Source of the DNA: Subtercola lobariae | Lineage (GTDB): Bacteria; Actinomycetota; Actinomycetes; Actinomycetales; Microbacteriaceae | Reading direction: 5' to 3' | Length of the DNA: 64,000 nt | NCBI RefSeq assembly: GCF_014640255.1 | Contig: NZ_BMGP01000005.1 | Location: 108,880-172,879 of the forward strand | In this document: positions 50,017 through 61,557 of the stretch, piece by piece | How positions within the stretch are numbered: the first letter of the stretch is position 1 | How the letters are laid out: each line of letters begins with the position of its first letter | Program-made: the position numbers and the translations under genes | Notes under the pieces: generated by a model | Told to the model about the DNA's origin: nothing | What the model saw: the letters and a program-made list of their open reading frames with translations, nothing else | Databases searched by the model: none

Positions 50017-50313
50017 TCAGATGCCCGGTAGATCGGTGAACTTCGTGAGCTTCGGCGGCCCCGTCACCAACGAGCCGAGCGGCGATGCTCCCTCGGGCGT
50101 TGCACGCCAGGCGCGGTAGGCCTGATCGGCTTCGATGCTCTGCCAGTGCTCCACCACAACGAGGTGGTGCGGGTCGGTCACATCGGTGATGACCTCGACG
50201 CCGAGGTTGCCCTCGAATGCACGCGTATGCGAGAGCGTGTCGTGGATGATCGCCGGAGCCGTGTCGAGAACTTCGGGCTTGAGAGTGATGTCGAGAAAAG
50301 CGGTGAGTGTCAT
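50017..50313 (-). CDS. antibiotic-biosynthesis-monooxygenase (ABM) domain protein
   Basis: 98 residues: MTLTAFLDITLKPEVLDTAP, then GNLGVEVITDVTDPHHLVVV and EHWQSIEADQAYRAWRATPE. This is the ferredoxin-like ABM fold with the usual WxSxxA motif. Members act as cofactor-free monooxygenases, haem-degrading enzymes or of unknown role. Convergent with the GAP-family gene, divergent from cardiolipin synthase. Confidence 0.85.
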   Translation of the reverse strand: MTLTAFLDITLKPEVLDTAPAIIHDTLSHTRAFEGNLGVEVITDVTDPHHLVVVEHWQSIEADQAYRAWRATPEGASPLGSLVTGPPKLTKFTDLPGI

Positions 50314-50544
50314 GTTTTCGAGTCTGACACACACCTCGGCGCTCGTGGCGAAAGCACTCTGGGCGAGCGGTAGCCGAGATAATGAGTGCATGACCATCGC
50401 GAGCACTCCGTCTTGGCCGGTCGTGACCAATGTCTCCCGATGCCCCTGCGCTGGCTCTATCTCGACGGCACCATTCATGCTCGCGGCGGATCGGGCCTTG
50501 GCGCCCGCGGCTTTTGCACCCGCGGCTTCTACAGGGGGAATTTC

Positions 50545-52017
50545 ATGACCGGCGACCAGATCACGCTCATCATCATCATTGCGGGCTTTTTGGTCGACCT
50601 CGGGGTGCGTATCGCCGCCATCATCATCGTGCCCCGCAATCGTCGGCCCGCGGCTGCCATGGCCTGGCTGCTCGCGATCTTTTTGATTCCGTACATCGGC
50701 GTCGCCGTCTTTCTGCTGATCGGCAGCTACAAGCTGCCGAAGAAGCGGCGCGACAAACAGGCCGCTATCAACAGCTTCATCATCGAGACCACCAAGGGCA
50801 TCGAGCTGGTCAGCGACGAAGAGCCGTGGCCGACCTGGCTCCGTTCGGTGGTGCGACTGAATCGGCAGCTGGGGGCGATGCCGCTCGTCGGTGGAAACAG
50901 GGCCACGCTGATCGGCGACTACGAGGCCGCGATCGCCGCCATGACCGAAGAGATCGGGCGGGCGAAGACGTTCGTGCACTGCGAGTTCTACATCATCGCT
51001 CTCGACCCGGTGACGACTGACTTCTTCGCTGCGCTCGAGGCTGCGGTGAAGCGGGGGGTCATCGTGCGGGTACTGCTTGACCATATTGCTTCGGTACGAA
51101 CATCCACTCACCGGCAGACGTTCAAGAAGCTCACCGAAATCGGTGTCAGCTGGCAATTCATGCTGCCCGTGCAACCGCTGAAGGGCAAATGGCAGCGGCC
51201 CGACCTGCGCAACCACCGCAAGTTGCTCGTGATCGACGGCACGGTGGGGTTCATGGGGTCGCAGAACCTCATCGACCGCAGTTACAACAAGAAGAGCAAC
51301 ATCAAACGCGGGCTGCAATGGCAAGACCTGATGACGCGGGTCGAAGGGCCGGTGGTGAGCGGTATCAACGCCATCTTCATCACCGATTGGTACAGCGAGA
51401 CGAACGAATTACTCGCCCGCGAGACGGTAGAGATCGGCGACGAGCTGGTCGACACGTCGCCGAACGCGCTCGACTGCCAGCTTGTGCCGAGTGGTCCGGG
51501 ATTCGAGGGCGAGAACAACTTGCGCCTGTTCTTGGCGCTGATGTATTACGCACAGAAGCGGGTTTCGATCACCTCGCCGTATTTCGTGCCCGACGATTCG
51601 ATGCTCTACGCCATCACCACGGCCGCCCAGCGCGGCATCGAGGTGGAGTTGTTCGTGTCAGAGATCGGCGATCAAGCCGGGGTTTACCATGCCCAGCGCT
51701 CGTACTACGAGGCGCTGCTGCGCGCCGGGGTGCGCATCTGGCTGTACCGCTCGCCGTACATTCTGCACGCCAAGCACTTCACCATCGACGACGATCTCGC
51801 AGTCATCGGCTCGAGCAATATGGACATTCGGTCGTTCAACCTCGACCTCGAGATTTCGCTGATGGTTCGCGGCGCGTCGTTCGTGCGAGACATGCGTGCT
51901 GTCGAAGACGGCTATCGCGCCCTCAGCCAAGAGCTGACGCTCGAAGAGTGGATGCTGCAACCTCTGCGCTCGACCATTCTCGACAACCTGGCGCGGCTCA
52001 CTTCGGCACTGCAGTAG
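50545..52017 (+). CDS. cls: cardiolipin synthase (phospholipase D family)
   Basis: 490 residues, two N-terminal transmembrane helices (ITLIIIIAGFLVDLGV and AMAWLLAIFLIPYIGVAVFL), then two PLD motifs: NHRKLLVIDGTVGFMGSQN near 226 and HAKHFTIDDDLAVIGSSNMD near 408. It condenses phosphatidylglycerol (or CDP-diacylglycerol) into cardiolipin at the membrane. Start chosen for the family-typical N-terminus and GGGGGAA site. A 52-codon frame (50390-50548) ends in an ATGA overlap with this start and could be a coupled leader; support is weak. Confidence 0.93.
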   Translation: MTGDQITLIIIIAGFLVDLGVRIAAIIIVPRNRRPAAAMAWLLAIFLIPYIGVAVFLLIGSYKLPKKRRDKQAAINSFIIETTKGIELVSDEEPWPTWLRSVVRLNRQLGAMPLVGGNRATLIGDYEAAIAAMTEEIGRAKTFVHCEFYIIALDPVTTDFFAALEAAVKRGVIVRVLLDHIASVRTSTHRQTFKKLTEIGVSWQFMLPVQPLKGKWQRPDLRNHRKLLVIDGTVGFMGSQNLIDRSYNKKSNIKRGLQWQDLMTRVEGPVVSGINAIFITDWYSETNELLARETVEIGDELVDTSPNALDCQLVPSGPGFEGENNLRLFLALMYYAQKRVSITSPYFVPDDSMLYAITTAAQRGIEVELFVSEIGDQAGVYHAQRSYYEALLRAGVRIWLYRSPYILHAKHFTIDDDLAVIGSSNMDIRSFNLDLEISLMVRGASFVRDMRAVEDGYRALSQELTLEEWMLQPLRSTILDNLARLTSALQ

Positions 52018-52028
52018 GCGAGCGCGGT

Positions 52029-52172
52029 GGGCGGCCCTGAACGGACCGCCCACCCTAAGCGCGGCGCATCTCGCGCGGCGGGCGGCCCTGAACGGACCGC
52101 CCACCCTAAGCGCGGCGCATCTCGCGCGGCGGGCGGCCCTGAACGGGCCGCTCGCTCCAAGCGCGGCGCGGC
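52029..52172. repeat. 51-bp tandem repeat array, 2.7 copies
   Basis: The unit starting GCGGCCCTGAACGGACCGCC occurs at 52031, 52082 and 52133. Copies one and two are identical over 51 bp; the third is diverged and stops against the hydrolase gene. Each unit contains a GGGCGG...CCGCCC hairpin. The array lies between the convergent cardiolipin synthase and hydrolase genes and may act as repeated terminators. Confidence 0.85.
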
Positions 52173-52179
52173 TCGTGCG

Positions 52180-53004
52180 TCAGGCCGAGGCGAGCGTCGA
52201 AGGGTCGGCGTTGATGGCGGCCGCGGCGACCCGCGCCATCGGCGGGCGGATCATGTGGTCACTCGCTTGCACCACGTGCACAGTGACACCGCGCATCTTC
52301 TCGATAATGGCGATGCTGCCGGGCGCGATGAACTCGTCGAACCGACCGTAAACGACATCGATCGGCGCCTCCACGTGAGCCAGATCGCTGATGATGGTCT
52401 GCACCACAATGCAGTGCTGCATCGACTTGACGAACGGCACCCAGTTCTCTTCGGTGATTTCAAGTACGTGCTGCACGGGCAGCATTCGTGAGACAACAGC
52501 GGCACGTGCGACGGTGAAGTCTTTGTTCTCGAGCAGGTAGTTATAAATCTTCAGGTAGCCCGACACTCGCTTGCGCAGTTTCGGGTCGCCGATCTCCATG
52601 GGATTGAGATAGATGGGCGGGCTGATCAGCACGAGATGGGTCACCAGCTTGGGGTGTGTCGACGCAAACCGGGAGGTGATCAGGCAGCCCAATGAGTGGC
52701 CGACCAGCACGAAGGGCTCGTGCAGATGCAGCGAGTGGATGGTCGCCGCCAAGGCGTCGACGTGCTCGTGCATCGTGTATTCGGCACCGGGCGGTTGAGG
52801 CGACTGGCCGAACCCGAGAACGTCAATGGCAATGATCCGGTGGTTTGCCTCGATCTGCGGAACCACGTAGTGGAACGCGGCCGACGACGACGCGATGCCG
52901 TGCACCAGGATGACCGGCGGGCCCGATCCCTCGTCGATGGCGACGTGCAGCAGCGGCGCCTTGGGCCTGTGCAAGGCTGCGAGCGCATCCGAGAGAATCG
53001 ACAT
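52180..53004 (-). CDS. alpha/beta hydrolase
   Basis: 274 residues. Oxyanion loop VILVHGIASSSAAFHYV, lid-preceding IDVLGFGQSPQPPGAEY, nucleophile LVGHSLGCLITSRFA, acid in VVYGRFDEFIAPGS and His in ASDHMIRPP. A serine hydrolase of unknown substrate. The distribution of motifs fits the MhpC/lysophospholipase-like group. Monocistronic, facing the repeat array. Confidence 0.9.
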   Translation of the reverse strand: MSILSDALAALHRPKAPLLHVAIDEGSGPPVILVHGIASSSAAFHYVVPQIEANHRIIAIDVLGFGQSPQPPGAEYTMHEHVDALAATIHSLHLHEPFVLVGHSLGCLITSRFASTHPKLVTHLVLISPPIYLNPMEIGDPKLRKRVSGYLKIYNYLLENKDFTVARAAVVSRMLPVQHVLEITEENWVPFVKSMQHCIVVQTIISDLAHVEAPIDVVYGRFDEFIAPGSIAIIEKMRGVTVHVVQASDHMIRPPMARVAAAAINADPSTLASA

Positions 53005-53069
53005 AACCCCACCCTTGCCGCTCGTTCCCGCGCGGTCAAGACCCGGCTAGGCCACGGCTGCGCAGCGGG

Positions 53070-55121
<2,052 letters not shown>

Positions 55122-55352
55122 TGCTCCATCATGACCGAATGGCCGGCACCAGTGTCGCCGCCAGGGTGGGGGTTGACGAACTGCCGCCGAGAGCCCGCTT
55201 GTGAAGGAGAAGAGGGGTGCTGCGACGAAGTTTCGCCCCGCGATGCGGCCGCCATGCCGCAATTCGCTCACGGGCGCAAGGGGTCGCCGTCGCGCGGCCT
55301 CTATCTGCGTTCGCGTTTTAGGGTGAACCGAGCAGATTGCAGAGGAGGCCAC

Positions 55353-56570
55353 GTGCAGCACACGACGCACTACGTCTCTTTCGAACCCGCACCACTTTTG
55401 TCGCAAGCGGCTTCGAGGCCGTTCGCCGACGGGGTGATGGATGCCCTGCGGCCGCTCCTCGAAAACCCTCGCCCAACGGTAGCCGACTCCCTCGCGGCGG
55501 CCCTGCGGCTGGGTGCTCTGGGCATCCGCCCCGGAATCGGCCAGACCCAGCAGCTCTGGCAGACCCTCGCCACCATCGCCGCACACGACCTCGGAGCGGC
55601 GCGTGCCGTCGAGCCGTACCTCGATGCGCTGTCGATTCTCGCCGAGGCCGCCGAGCACGACGCAGGTGGCAATAGCACGGCCGTCGCTGCGCCAACCGAC
55701 GACCGCACCTGGGGCGTGTTCGCCGCCGAGGCTCCAGGGGGTGAGCCACCGCTCGGCGCTCGACTGGTCACAACAGACCGCCACGGCAGCGGTGCGGTAC
55801 TTTCGGGAACCAAACCGTGGTGCTCGCTCGCCGACCGACTGAGCGCCGCGCTCGTGACGGCCACCCTGCCGAGCGGCGAACGGCAGCTCTTCGCGGTAGA
55901 TCTCACATACAGCGGCGTTCGCGTCGAACCCGGTGCATGGTTCGCGCGCGGCCTGGCTGAGATACCGAGCGGCCCCGTGCACTTCGACGCCGTACCCGCC
56001 ACTCCTGTGGGCGAGCCGCGCTGGTACTTCGAGCGGCCGGGATTCTCGTGGGGCGGCATCGGAGTAGCAGCGTGCTGGTACGGCGGCGCCGTGGGAGTCG
56101 CCCGCGCCGTTTTCGCGGCTGCAGCGCACCCCACAACGCCAACCCCCACGGCCACGCCCGCGCCCGCCGCCGACCCCAACGGGGCGCCGGCAACCACTCC
56201 CACCGCGGCCGCGCCCGTACCCGGCGCCCCGCCGAACCCGTTTCTGCTCATGCACCTCGGCGCCATCGACGCACTGCTCAGCGACAGCCGACGAGCGTTG
56301 CGAGAGGCTGCGGCGCTCGTCGACGCGGGAGCCGCCACCAGTGACGACGGTCGCCTGCTCGCCCTGCGGGTGCGGGCTACCGTCGCACGGGCATCCGAAG
56401 CCGTACTCGCACACGCCGCACACGCCCTCGGGCCGGCGCCTCTTGCCCAGAACGAGGCTCACGCGAAACGCGTCGCTGACTTCGAACTCTACCTTCGCCA
56501 ACATCACGCCGAGAAAGACGACGCTGAGCTCGGCGCACAGCTCGCGGCGCGAAGGGAGCAGCCGTGGTGA
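55353..56570 (+). CDS. acyl-CoA-dehydrogenase-like protein
   Basis: 405 residues from GTG 55353 behind GAGGAGG. The order of elements follows the ACAD fold: helical N-domain (ATIAAHDLGAARAVEPYLDA), mid-domain WGVFAAEAPG and LSGTKPWCSLADRLSAALVT, then C-terminal helical bundle (VAACWYGGAVGVARAVF; LRVRATVARASEAVLAHAAH). A long Ala/Pro/Thr linker (about residues 255-290) interrupts the C-terminal bundle. The catalytic Glu is not obvious, so it may bind FAD yet act on an unusual substrate. First gene of a tightly overlapped operon with a deacetylase-methyltransferase and a GT2. Confidence 0.78.
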   Translation: MQHTTHYVSFEPAPLLSQAASRPFADGVMDALRPLLENPRPTVADSLAAALRLGALGIRPGIGQTQQLWQTLATIAAHDLGAARAVEPYLDALSILAEAAEHDAGGNSTAVAAPTDDRTWGVFAAEAPGGEPPLGARLVTTDRHGSGAVLSGTKPWCSLADRLSAALVTATLPSGERQLFAVDLTYSGVRVEPGAWFARGLAEIPSGPVHFDAVPATPVGEPRWYFERPGFSWGGIGVAACWYGGAVGVARAVFAAAAHPTTPTPTATPAPAADPNGAPATTPTAAAPVPGAPPNPFLLMHLGAIDALLSDSRRALREAAALVDAGAATSDDGRLLALRVRATVARASEAVLAHAAHALGPAPLAQNEAHAKRVADFELYLRQHHAEKDDAELGAQLAARREQPW

Positions 56571-57952
56571 CCTTCGACGCGCGACAGCCGGGCACTACGC
56601 GTGCCGAATGGGCTGCCGACAACCGCTGGGCGCAGCTGCCTCAGTTGAGCCTCGAAGGCGTGAAACAGCTTGTCGTGCTCGCCGCCCACCCTGACGACGA
56701 GACGCTGGGAGCAGGCGGGTTGATCGCCGAGTGTTTCGCCCGCAGCATCCGCCTGACCGTTGTGATCGTCACCGCCGGTGACGCCTCGCACCCCCATTCG
56801 CAGACCGTCGAAGCAGCGACGATGGCGAACCGCCGTTCGGCCGAAGTGCGCGCCGCCCTCGACCTGCTCGCACCTGGTTCGCGACTCATCGAGCTGGGCT
56901 TCGGCGACGGGATGCTCGCCCAGCACGCCGACGACCTGCGAGCATCTCTGGCCGAGCTGCTCGTCGGCAAGGGCGCAGCTCCCCCTTTGCGTACCCTTCT
57001 CGTCGCTCCCTGGCGCGGCGATGGCCACCCTGACCACAGCACCCTCGGCGCCGTCGCCGCCGATCTCGCGGCCGAATTCGAACTCGATTTTCTCGAATAT
57101 CCCATCTGGTTGTGGCACTGGGGCTCCCCCACCCACCGAGACACACCGTGGAACGACTTCGTCAGCCTCCCGCTGAGCGAATGGGCGGCGCTGTCGAAAG
57201 ATCAGGCCATCTCCGCCTACTCCTCGCAAATCGGCGCGCTGAGCACGGCCCCAGGCGACGAGGCCGTGCTGCACCCCACTTTTCTCGCGAATTTCGACCG
57301 CGACGACGAAATCTTCGTGGCTCGACTCTCCTCGACTTCTCGCTCAACCCTGCGTGGCGACTACTTCGACCAGGCCTACGCCCGCACGGCTGACCCGTGG
57401 GGGTTCGAAAGCCGTTGGTACGAAGAGCGTAAGCGCGCCGTCACCGTCGCCTCGCTCCCCCATAAGCGCTACTCATCGGCTTTCGAGATCGGATGCTCGA
57501 TCGGGGTGCTCACGGCCGACCTCGCACCCCGCTGCGACGCCTTGCTCTCGGTAGACATCGCACCAGCGGCCGTCGAACTCGCCCGCGAACGGCTCAGCGA
57601 TCAACCTCAAGTCACCATCGAAGTGGCCGATGTGACACAACGGTTTCCGCCGGGCAGCTTCGATCTCATCGTGCTTTCAGAGGTCGCGTATTACCTCGAC
57701 CCGGCTGCTCTCGACCGGCTTCTCGAGCATGTCAGCGGCGCAATGACACCGACCGGCCACCTCATTGCGTGCCACTGGCGGCATGAAGTCGCCGACTATC
57801 CGCAAACCGGCGACGCCGTGCACGCGCATCTCGGGCGGCACGCCGATCGAGTGGGCTGGACTCGCCTCGTCGCGCATGTCGAGGCCGATTTCGTGCTCGA
57901 GGTGTATTCGCCCGACCCGCGATCGGTCGCGACTGAGGCGGGATTAGCGTGA
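56567..57952 (+). CDS. bifunctional PIG-L deacetylase / SAM-dependent methyltransferase
   Basis: 461 residues. GTG 56567 overlaps the previous stop as GTGA (GTG 56564 also possible). N-terminal half is a PIG-L/LmbE deacetylase: LVVLAAHPDDETLGAGG (zinc ligands His, Asp, Asp) and WRGDGHPDHSTLG (third His). The C-terminal half is a NodS-like methyltransferase: FEIGCSIGVLTADLAPRCDA (SAM site), then FDLIVLSEVAYYLDPAALDR. PIG-L enzymes remove N-acetyl from sugars or lipids. A fused deacetylase-methyltransferase next to GT2 and ACAD suggests modification of an acylated or acetylated glyco-compound. Confidence 0.88.
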   Translation: MTFDARQPGTTRAEWAADNRWAQLPQLSLEGVKQLVVLAAHPDDETLGAGGLIAECFARSIRLTVVIVTAGDASHPHSQTVEAATMANRRSAEVRAALDLLAPGSRLIELGFGDGMLAQHADDLRASLAELLVGKGAAPPLRTLLVAPWRGDGHPDHSTLGAVAADLAAEFELDFLEYPIWLWHWGSPTHRDTPWNDFVSLPLSEWAALSKDQAISAYSSQIGALSTAPGDEAVLHPTFLANFDRDDEIFVARLSSTSRSTLRGDYFDQAYARTADPWGFESRWYEERKRAVTVASLPHKRYSSAFEIGCSIGVLTADLAPRCDALLSVDIAPAAVELARERLSDQPQVTIEVADVTQRFPPGSFDLIVLSEVAYYLDPAALDRLLEHVSGAMTPTGHLIACHWRHEVADYPQTGDAVHAHLGRHADRVGWTRLVAHVEADFVLEVYSPDPRSVATEAGLA

Positions 57953-58728
57953 GACCCCCGCCCGTCGAGGCGATCGCCATAGTGGTTCCGGCCCGCGACG
58001 AAGAACCCTTGATCAGCGAATGTCTCGCCGCCCTCGCACGAGCACGTGATCAGCTCGCCGACGAGCTGCGCCTTTCGTCGGCGAAGCACCGTGAACACGG
58101 GGCGCTCGGGGCACCCCGGGCACCCCAGGCACCCCGGGTGATCACGATCGTGGTCGATGACGGCAGCGCAGACGGCACGGCTGCCTGCGCCGCCCGGTTC
58201 GCCGAGGTCGTCGTGGCCACGGCTCCCGGAGGCAACGTCGGGCGGGCTCGCGCCATCGGCATCGACCGCGCCCTGGCCGAGCTGCACAGTGACCCGGCCC
58301 GGGTGTGGATCGCCAATACCGACGCCGACTCCGCGGTACCTCAGCACTGGCTCACCGAGCAGCTGAGGCTGGCCGACGCGGGAGCCGACGCCGTGATCGG
58401 CACGGTACGCCCGGCGTTCGACGACCTCTCGGCTGAGCAGATCGACGCGTGGTATCTCGCCCATCCGGCCGCCCATACAGGTGCACTGATCTACGGCGCA
58501 AACCTAGGCGTGCGGGCCGACAGTTACCTCCGAGTGGGGGGATTCGCTCCACTGGCCGAACACGAAGACGTCGACCTCGTCGCACGGCTTCGCGAGACCG
58601 GCGCGCACCTCGTCGCGTCGAACGCACTCGAAGTCGTGACCTCTGGGCGCCGGTTCGGCCGCACCCCCGGCGGTTTTGCGGGTTACCTGCGCACCCAGCT
58701 GATGCCGACCGAAGGTGTCGTACGGTAG
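57949..58728 (+). CDS. family 2 glycosyltransferase
   Basis: 259 residues, GTG start inside the previous stop (GTGA). GT-A fold: AIVVPARDEEPLISECLAAL then VVDDGSADGTAACAARFAEV and ANTDADSAVPQHWL with the DxD metal site; C-terminal GANLGVRADSYLRVGGF and EHEDVDLVARLRETG. A Gly/Ala/Pro-rich segment (HGALGAPRAPQAPR) inserts before the DDGS motif. No membrane helices. Fourth-base overlaps through the operon argue that ACAD, deacetylase-methyltransferase and GT act on one product. Confidence 0.9.
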   Translation: MRPPPVEAIAIVVPARDEEPLISECLAALARARDQLADELRLSSAKHREHGALGAPRAPQAPRVITIVVDDGSADGTAACAARFAEVVVATAPGGNVGRARAIGIDRALAELHSDPARVWIANTDADSAVPQHWLTEQLRLADAGADAVIGTVRPAFDDLSAEQIDAWYLAHPAAHTGALIYGANLGVRADSYLRVGGFAPLAEHEDVDLVARLRETGAHLVASNALEVVTSGRRFGRTPGGFAGYLRTQLMPTEGVVR

Positions 58729-58731
58729 AGG

Positions 58732-60624
58732 GTGACTTCTGCGACGAGAAAGCATGCCAACGAAGCGGCTGCCCCCGAACATCCACCTGTGACCACCGAC
58801 AATGACACGGCGACGACGCCGATCAGACGGCGCGGGTACGTCGATCTCCGGTCATATGGGGCACTCGGCGACGGCCGCACGGTCGCACTCGTTGCGCTCG
58901 ACGGCAGCGTCGACTGGTTTCCGATTCCGAATCTCGACGCGACGCCGGTCTTCGCGCGATTGCTCGACGAGGCCGAGGGCGGCTCGATCGAGCTGACCCC
59001 CACGCAGCCGTTCACCGCCAAGCGCCGCTACATCGAGGGCACCAACGTTCTCGAGACCACCTTCACCACCGAGACCGGCGTTGCAACGGTGACGGATGCC
59101 CTGGTCACGGGCATCGCGGGCCGCATGCCCTGGGCCGAACTCGCTCGCCGGGTCGACGGCGTCTCTGGCACGGTTCGCTTTCGCTGGAAGGTCGCGCCCG
59201 GTACCTGTCTGGCAACCGCCTCGCCCTGGGTGCAGAAAACCACTCACGGTGCGGTCATTCGCGTCGATTCGGTCATGATCGCGGTGCGCGGCGTCGACCA
59301 CGGCCCCCGAGGCGGCGGCGACCGCGCCATGGTCGGCCGCTTCAGCACCACCGGCACCTCGCGGCACCTGCTGACCATCGTCGGCACCGCCAACGAACCA
59401 CTGCACCTGCCCGACCCCACTGTTGTCATCGACGGCGTCGACCGAACCATCGCCAACTGGCAGAACTGGTCGCGCGAGTTCTCGTACGACGGGCCGTGGG
59501 CCGACGCGGTCTCGCGTAGCGCGCTCGCCCTGAAACTGCTCATCTACAGCCCCACGGGCGCCATCGCGGCAGCCGCGACCACGTCACTGCCCGAGAACTT
59601 CTCCGGCGGCAAGAACTGGGATTACCGCTACGCCTGGATTCGCGACACGGCATACATGCTGCACGCGCTCATCCGTTTCGGCCTGCGCGAAGAAACCCAC
59701 GCCGCCGTCTCGTGGCTCCTCAAGACGATTCGACGACACGGCCCCGAACTTCACGTCTTCTACACGCTCGACGGCGAACTGCCGGGCTTGGTCGACGAGC
59801 ACGCGGTTCCCGGCTGGAAGGGCCGAGGCCCCGTCGTCACAGGCAACCCGGCCAGCACCCAGCTGCAACTCGGCGTTTTCGGCGACCTCTTCGACGTGAT
59901 CAGGCTCTACGTCTCGGCCGGCAACGTACTCGATGCAGACACGGGGCGGATGCTCGCGGGAGTCGCCGACCGCACCTGCGACGCCTGGCGCCAGCCAGAC
60001 GCCGGCATCTGGGAGCTCGGCGAACAGCGCCACTACACCTCGTCGAAGATGGGCTGCTGGCAGGCGCTCACCTGCGCCATCGAACTCTGCGAACTGGGTC
60101 AGATTCCCGGTGACCCGTCGCGCTGGCGCGCCGAACGCGGCCTCATCGAAGAGTGGGTGCGAGTGCACTGCTGGTCAGAGAAGAAGCAGAGCTATGTGGC
60201 CTATCCCGGCACCGACGAACTCGATGCCTCGGTGCTCTTGCACGGCCCCAGCGGCTTCGACCGCGGGGCGCGCATGTCATCGACGATCGACGCCATCATC
60301 GACGGGCTCACCGATGGCCCGCTCGTCTACCGGTATTCGGGTGTCGAGGCCGAAGAGGCGGCGTTCGTCGCGTGCTCGTTCTGGCTGGCATCCGCTCTGG
60401 TCTGCGTAGGGCGGCACGACGAATCGGTCGAGCTGATGAACGAACTGGTGGCGCTCTCGAACGATGTCGGGCTGTACTCCGAAATGATCGACCCGGCTGA
60501 CTCTTCGTTTCTCGGCAACCTGCCTCAGGGGCTCAGTCACCTCGCCCTGATCAACGCGGCCATCACCATCGAAGAACTCACCCGCAACCAGCCGAAGGCG
60601 TCGGGCAAGCGCACGCGCAGCTGA
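58732..60624 (+). CDS. glycoside hydrolase family 15 protein (glucoamylase/trehalase-like)
   Basis: 630 residues, GTG start 3 bp after the GT2 stop. About 45 disordered residues precede RRRGYVDLRSYGALGDGRTV and DGSVDWFPIPNLDATPVFAR, the GH15 N-terminal sandwich. The (alpha/alpha)6 barrel holds GKNWDYRYAWIRDTAYMLHA and DAGIWELGEQRHYTSSKMGC with the catalytic Glu, and MIDPADSSFLGNLPQGLSHL. Family activities are glucoamylase, trehalase and glucodextranase. The placement straight after GT2 might make it part of that operon. Alternatively, with glgX nearby, it serves glycogen or trehalose turnover. Confidence 0.9.
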   Translation: MTSATRKHANEAAAPEHPPVTTDNDTATTPIRRRGYVDLRSYGALGDGRTVALVALDGSVDWFPIPNLDATPVFARLLDEAEGGSIELTPTQPFTAKRRYIEGTNVLETTFTTETGVATVTDALVTGIAGRMPWAELARRVDGVSGTVRFRWKVAPGTCLATASPWVQKTTHGAVIRVDSVMIAVRGVDHGPRGGGDRAMVGRFSTTGTSRHLLTIVGTANEPLHLPDPTVVIDGVDRTIANWQNWSREFSYDGPWADAVSRSALALKLLIYSPTGAIAAAATTSLPENFSGGKNWDYRYAWIRDTAYMLHALIRFGLREETHAAVSWLLKTIRRHGPELHVFYTLDGELPGLVDEHAVPGWKGRGPVVTGNPASTQLQLGVFGDLFDVIRLYVSAGNVLDADTGRMLAGVADRTCDAWRQPDAGIWELGEQRHYTSSKMGCWQALTCAIELCELGQIPGDPSRWRAERGLIEEWVRVHCWSEKKQSYVAYPGTDELDASVLLHGPSGFDRGARMSSTIDAIIDGLTDGPLVYRYSGVEAEEAAFVACSFWLASALVCVGRHDESVELMNELVALSNDVGLYSEMIDPADSSFLGNLPQGLSHLALINAAITIEELTRNQPKASGKRTRS

Positions 60625-60711
60625 CCGGGCATCGAACCACCACTTCACGGCGCTTGTCAACCACCCAAGGCCACCCGCGCGCGGGCCTGACGCCGAGCGT
60701 AGCCTCGAGGC

Positions 60712-61512
60712 ATGGATCTCGGCATCGGCGGCAAAAAGGCACTCATCTCAGGCGCAGACTCGGGCATCGGCTGGCACACCGCACGTCTGTTGCTCGCCGA
60801 GGGTGTCACCGTGGTCATCACCGACCAAGACCAGAAGAGCCTCGAGGCCGCTGCCAAAAAGCTGAAGGCCGACGACGGCACGCTCTTCGCCTTCGCCGCC
60901 GATCTGACCAGTGTCGATTCCATCGCAGCTCTCGCCGAGAGCGTGACTGGCGCCGTGGGCGACATCGACATTCTGGTGCAATCGGCCGGCATCACCGGCG
61001 CGCAGGGTCTGTTTCACGAAATCACCGATGAGGGCTGGACCAACACCCTGCTCGTCGACCTGATGGGCCCGGTTCGCCTGGTCAAGGCGTTCTTGCCGGC
61101 CCTTCGAAAGGGCGGCTGGGGCCGTCTTGTGTTCGTCGCGTCTGAAGACGCGGTTCAGCCGTACGACGACGAGATTCCGTACTGCTCGGCGAAGGCCGGA
61201 ATTCTCGCTCTCGCCAAGGGGCTGTCTCGAAGTTATGCGCTCGAAGGGCTTCTCGTGAACTGTGTGTCTCCCGCGTTCATCCACACCCCCATGACCGACG
61301 CCATGATGAAAAAGCGGGCCGGCGAACTCGGCACCACCGTCGACAAGGCCATCGTCAGTTTTCTCGATGAGGAACGGCCGCACATGGAGCTCAAGCGCCG
61401 CGGCGAGCCCGACGAAGTGGCGAATGTCATCGCGTTCTTGTGCTCAGAGGCCGCCAGCTTCGTCAACGGCTCGAACTACCGGGTCGACTCCGGTTCGGTC
61501 GCGACCATCTGA
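60712..61512 (+). CDS. SDR-family oxidoreductase
   Basis: 266 residues: ALISGADSGIGWHTARLLLA cofactor motif, ILVQSAGITGAQ (NNAG equivalent), Ser in VFVASEDAVQ, YCSAKAGILALAKGL with Tyr/Lys, and FVNGSNYRVDSGSVATI at the end. A 3-oxoacyl-ACP-reductase-like SDR; substrate unknown. Followed after 45 bp by dps, possibly co-transcribed in stationary phase or stress. Confidence 0.88.
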   Translation: MDLGIGGKKALISGADSGIGWHTARLLLAEGVTVVITDQDQKSLEAAAKKLKADDGTLFAFAADLTSVDSIAALAESVTGAVGDIDILVQSAGITGAQGLFHEITDEGWTNTLLVDLMGPVRLVKAFLPALRKGGWGRLVFVASEDAVQPYDDEIPYCSAKAGILALAKGLSRSYALEGLLVNCVSPAFIHTPMTDAMMKKRAGELGTTVDKAIVSFLDEERPHMELKRRGEPDEVANVIAFLCSEAASFVNGSNYRVDSGSVATI

Positions 61513-61557
61513 CCCCGCCGCCTCTTTCGCTTCACAACCAACAGAAAGGCACCACCC

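Noticed and set aside
50390-50548. 52-codon ORF overlapping the cls start by ATGA
   Set aside because: No ribosome site and no conserved look; mentioned only under cls.
50314-51324. Upstream continuation of the ABM-domain frame through the cardiolipin synthase gene
   Set aside because: Antisense shadow of cls; the ABM domain is complete from 50313.
55122-56507. Upstream continuation of the glgX frame to 56507
   Set aside because: The extra residues are antisense to the acyl-CoA-dehydrogenase-like gene and low complexity; GlgX homologues start near MPTDALRS.
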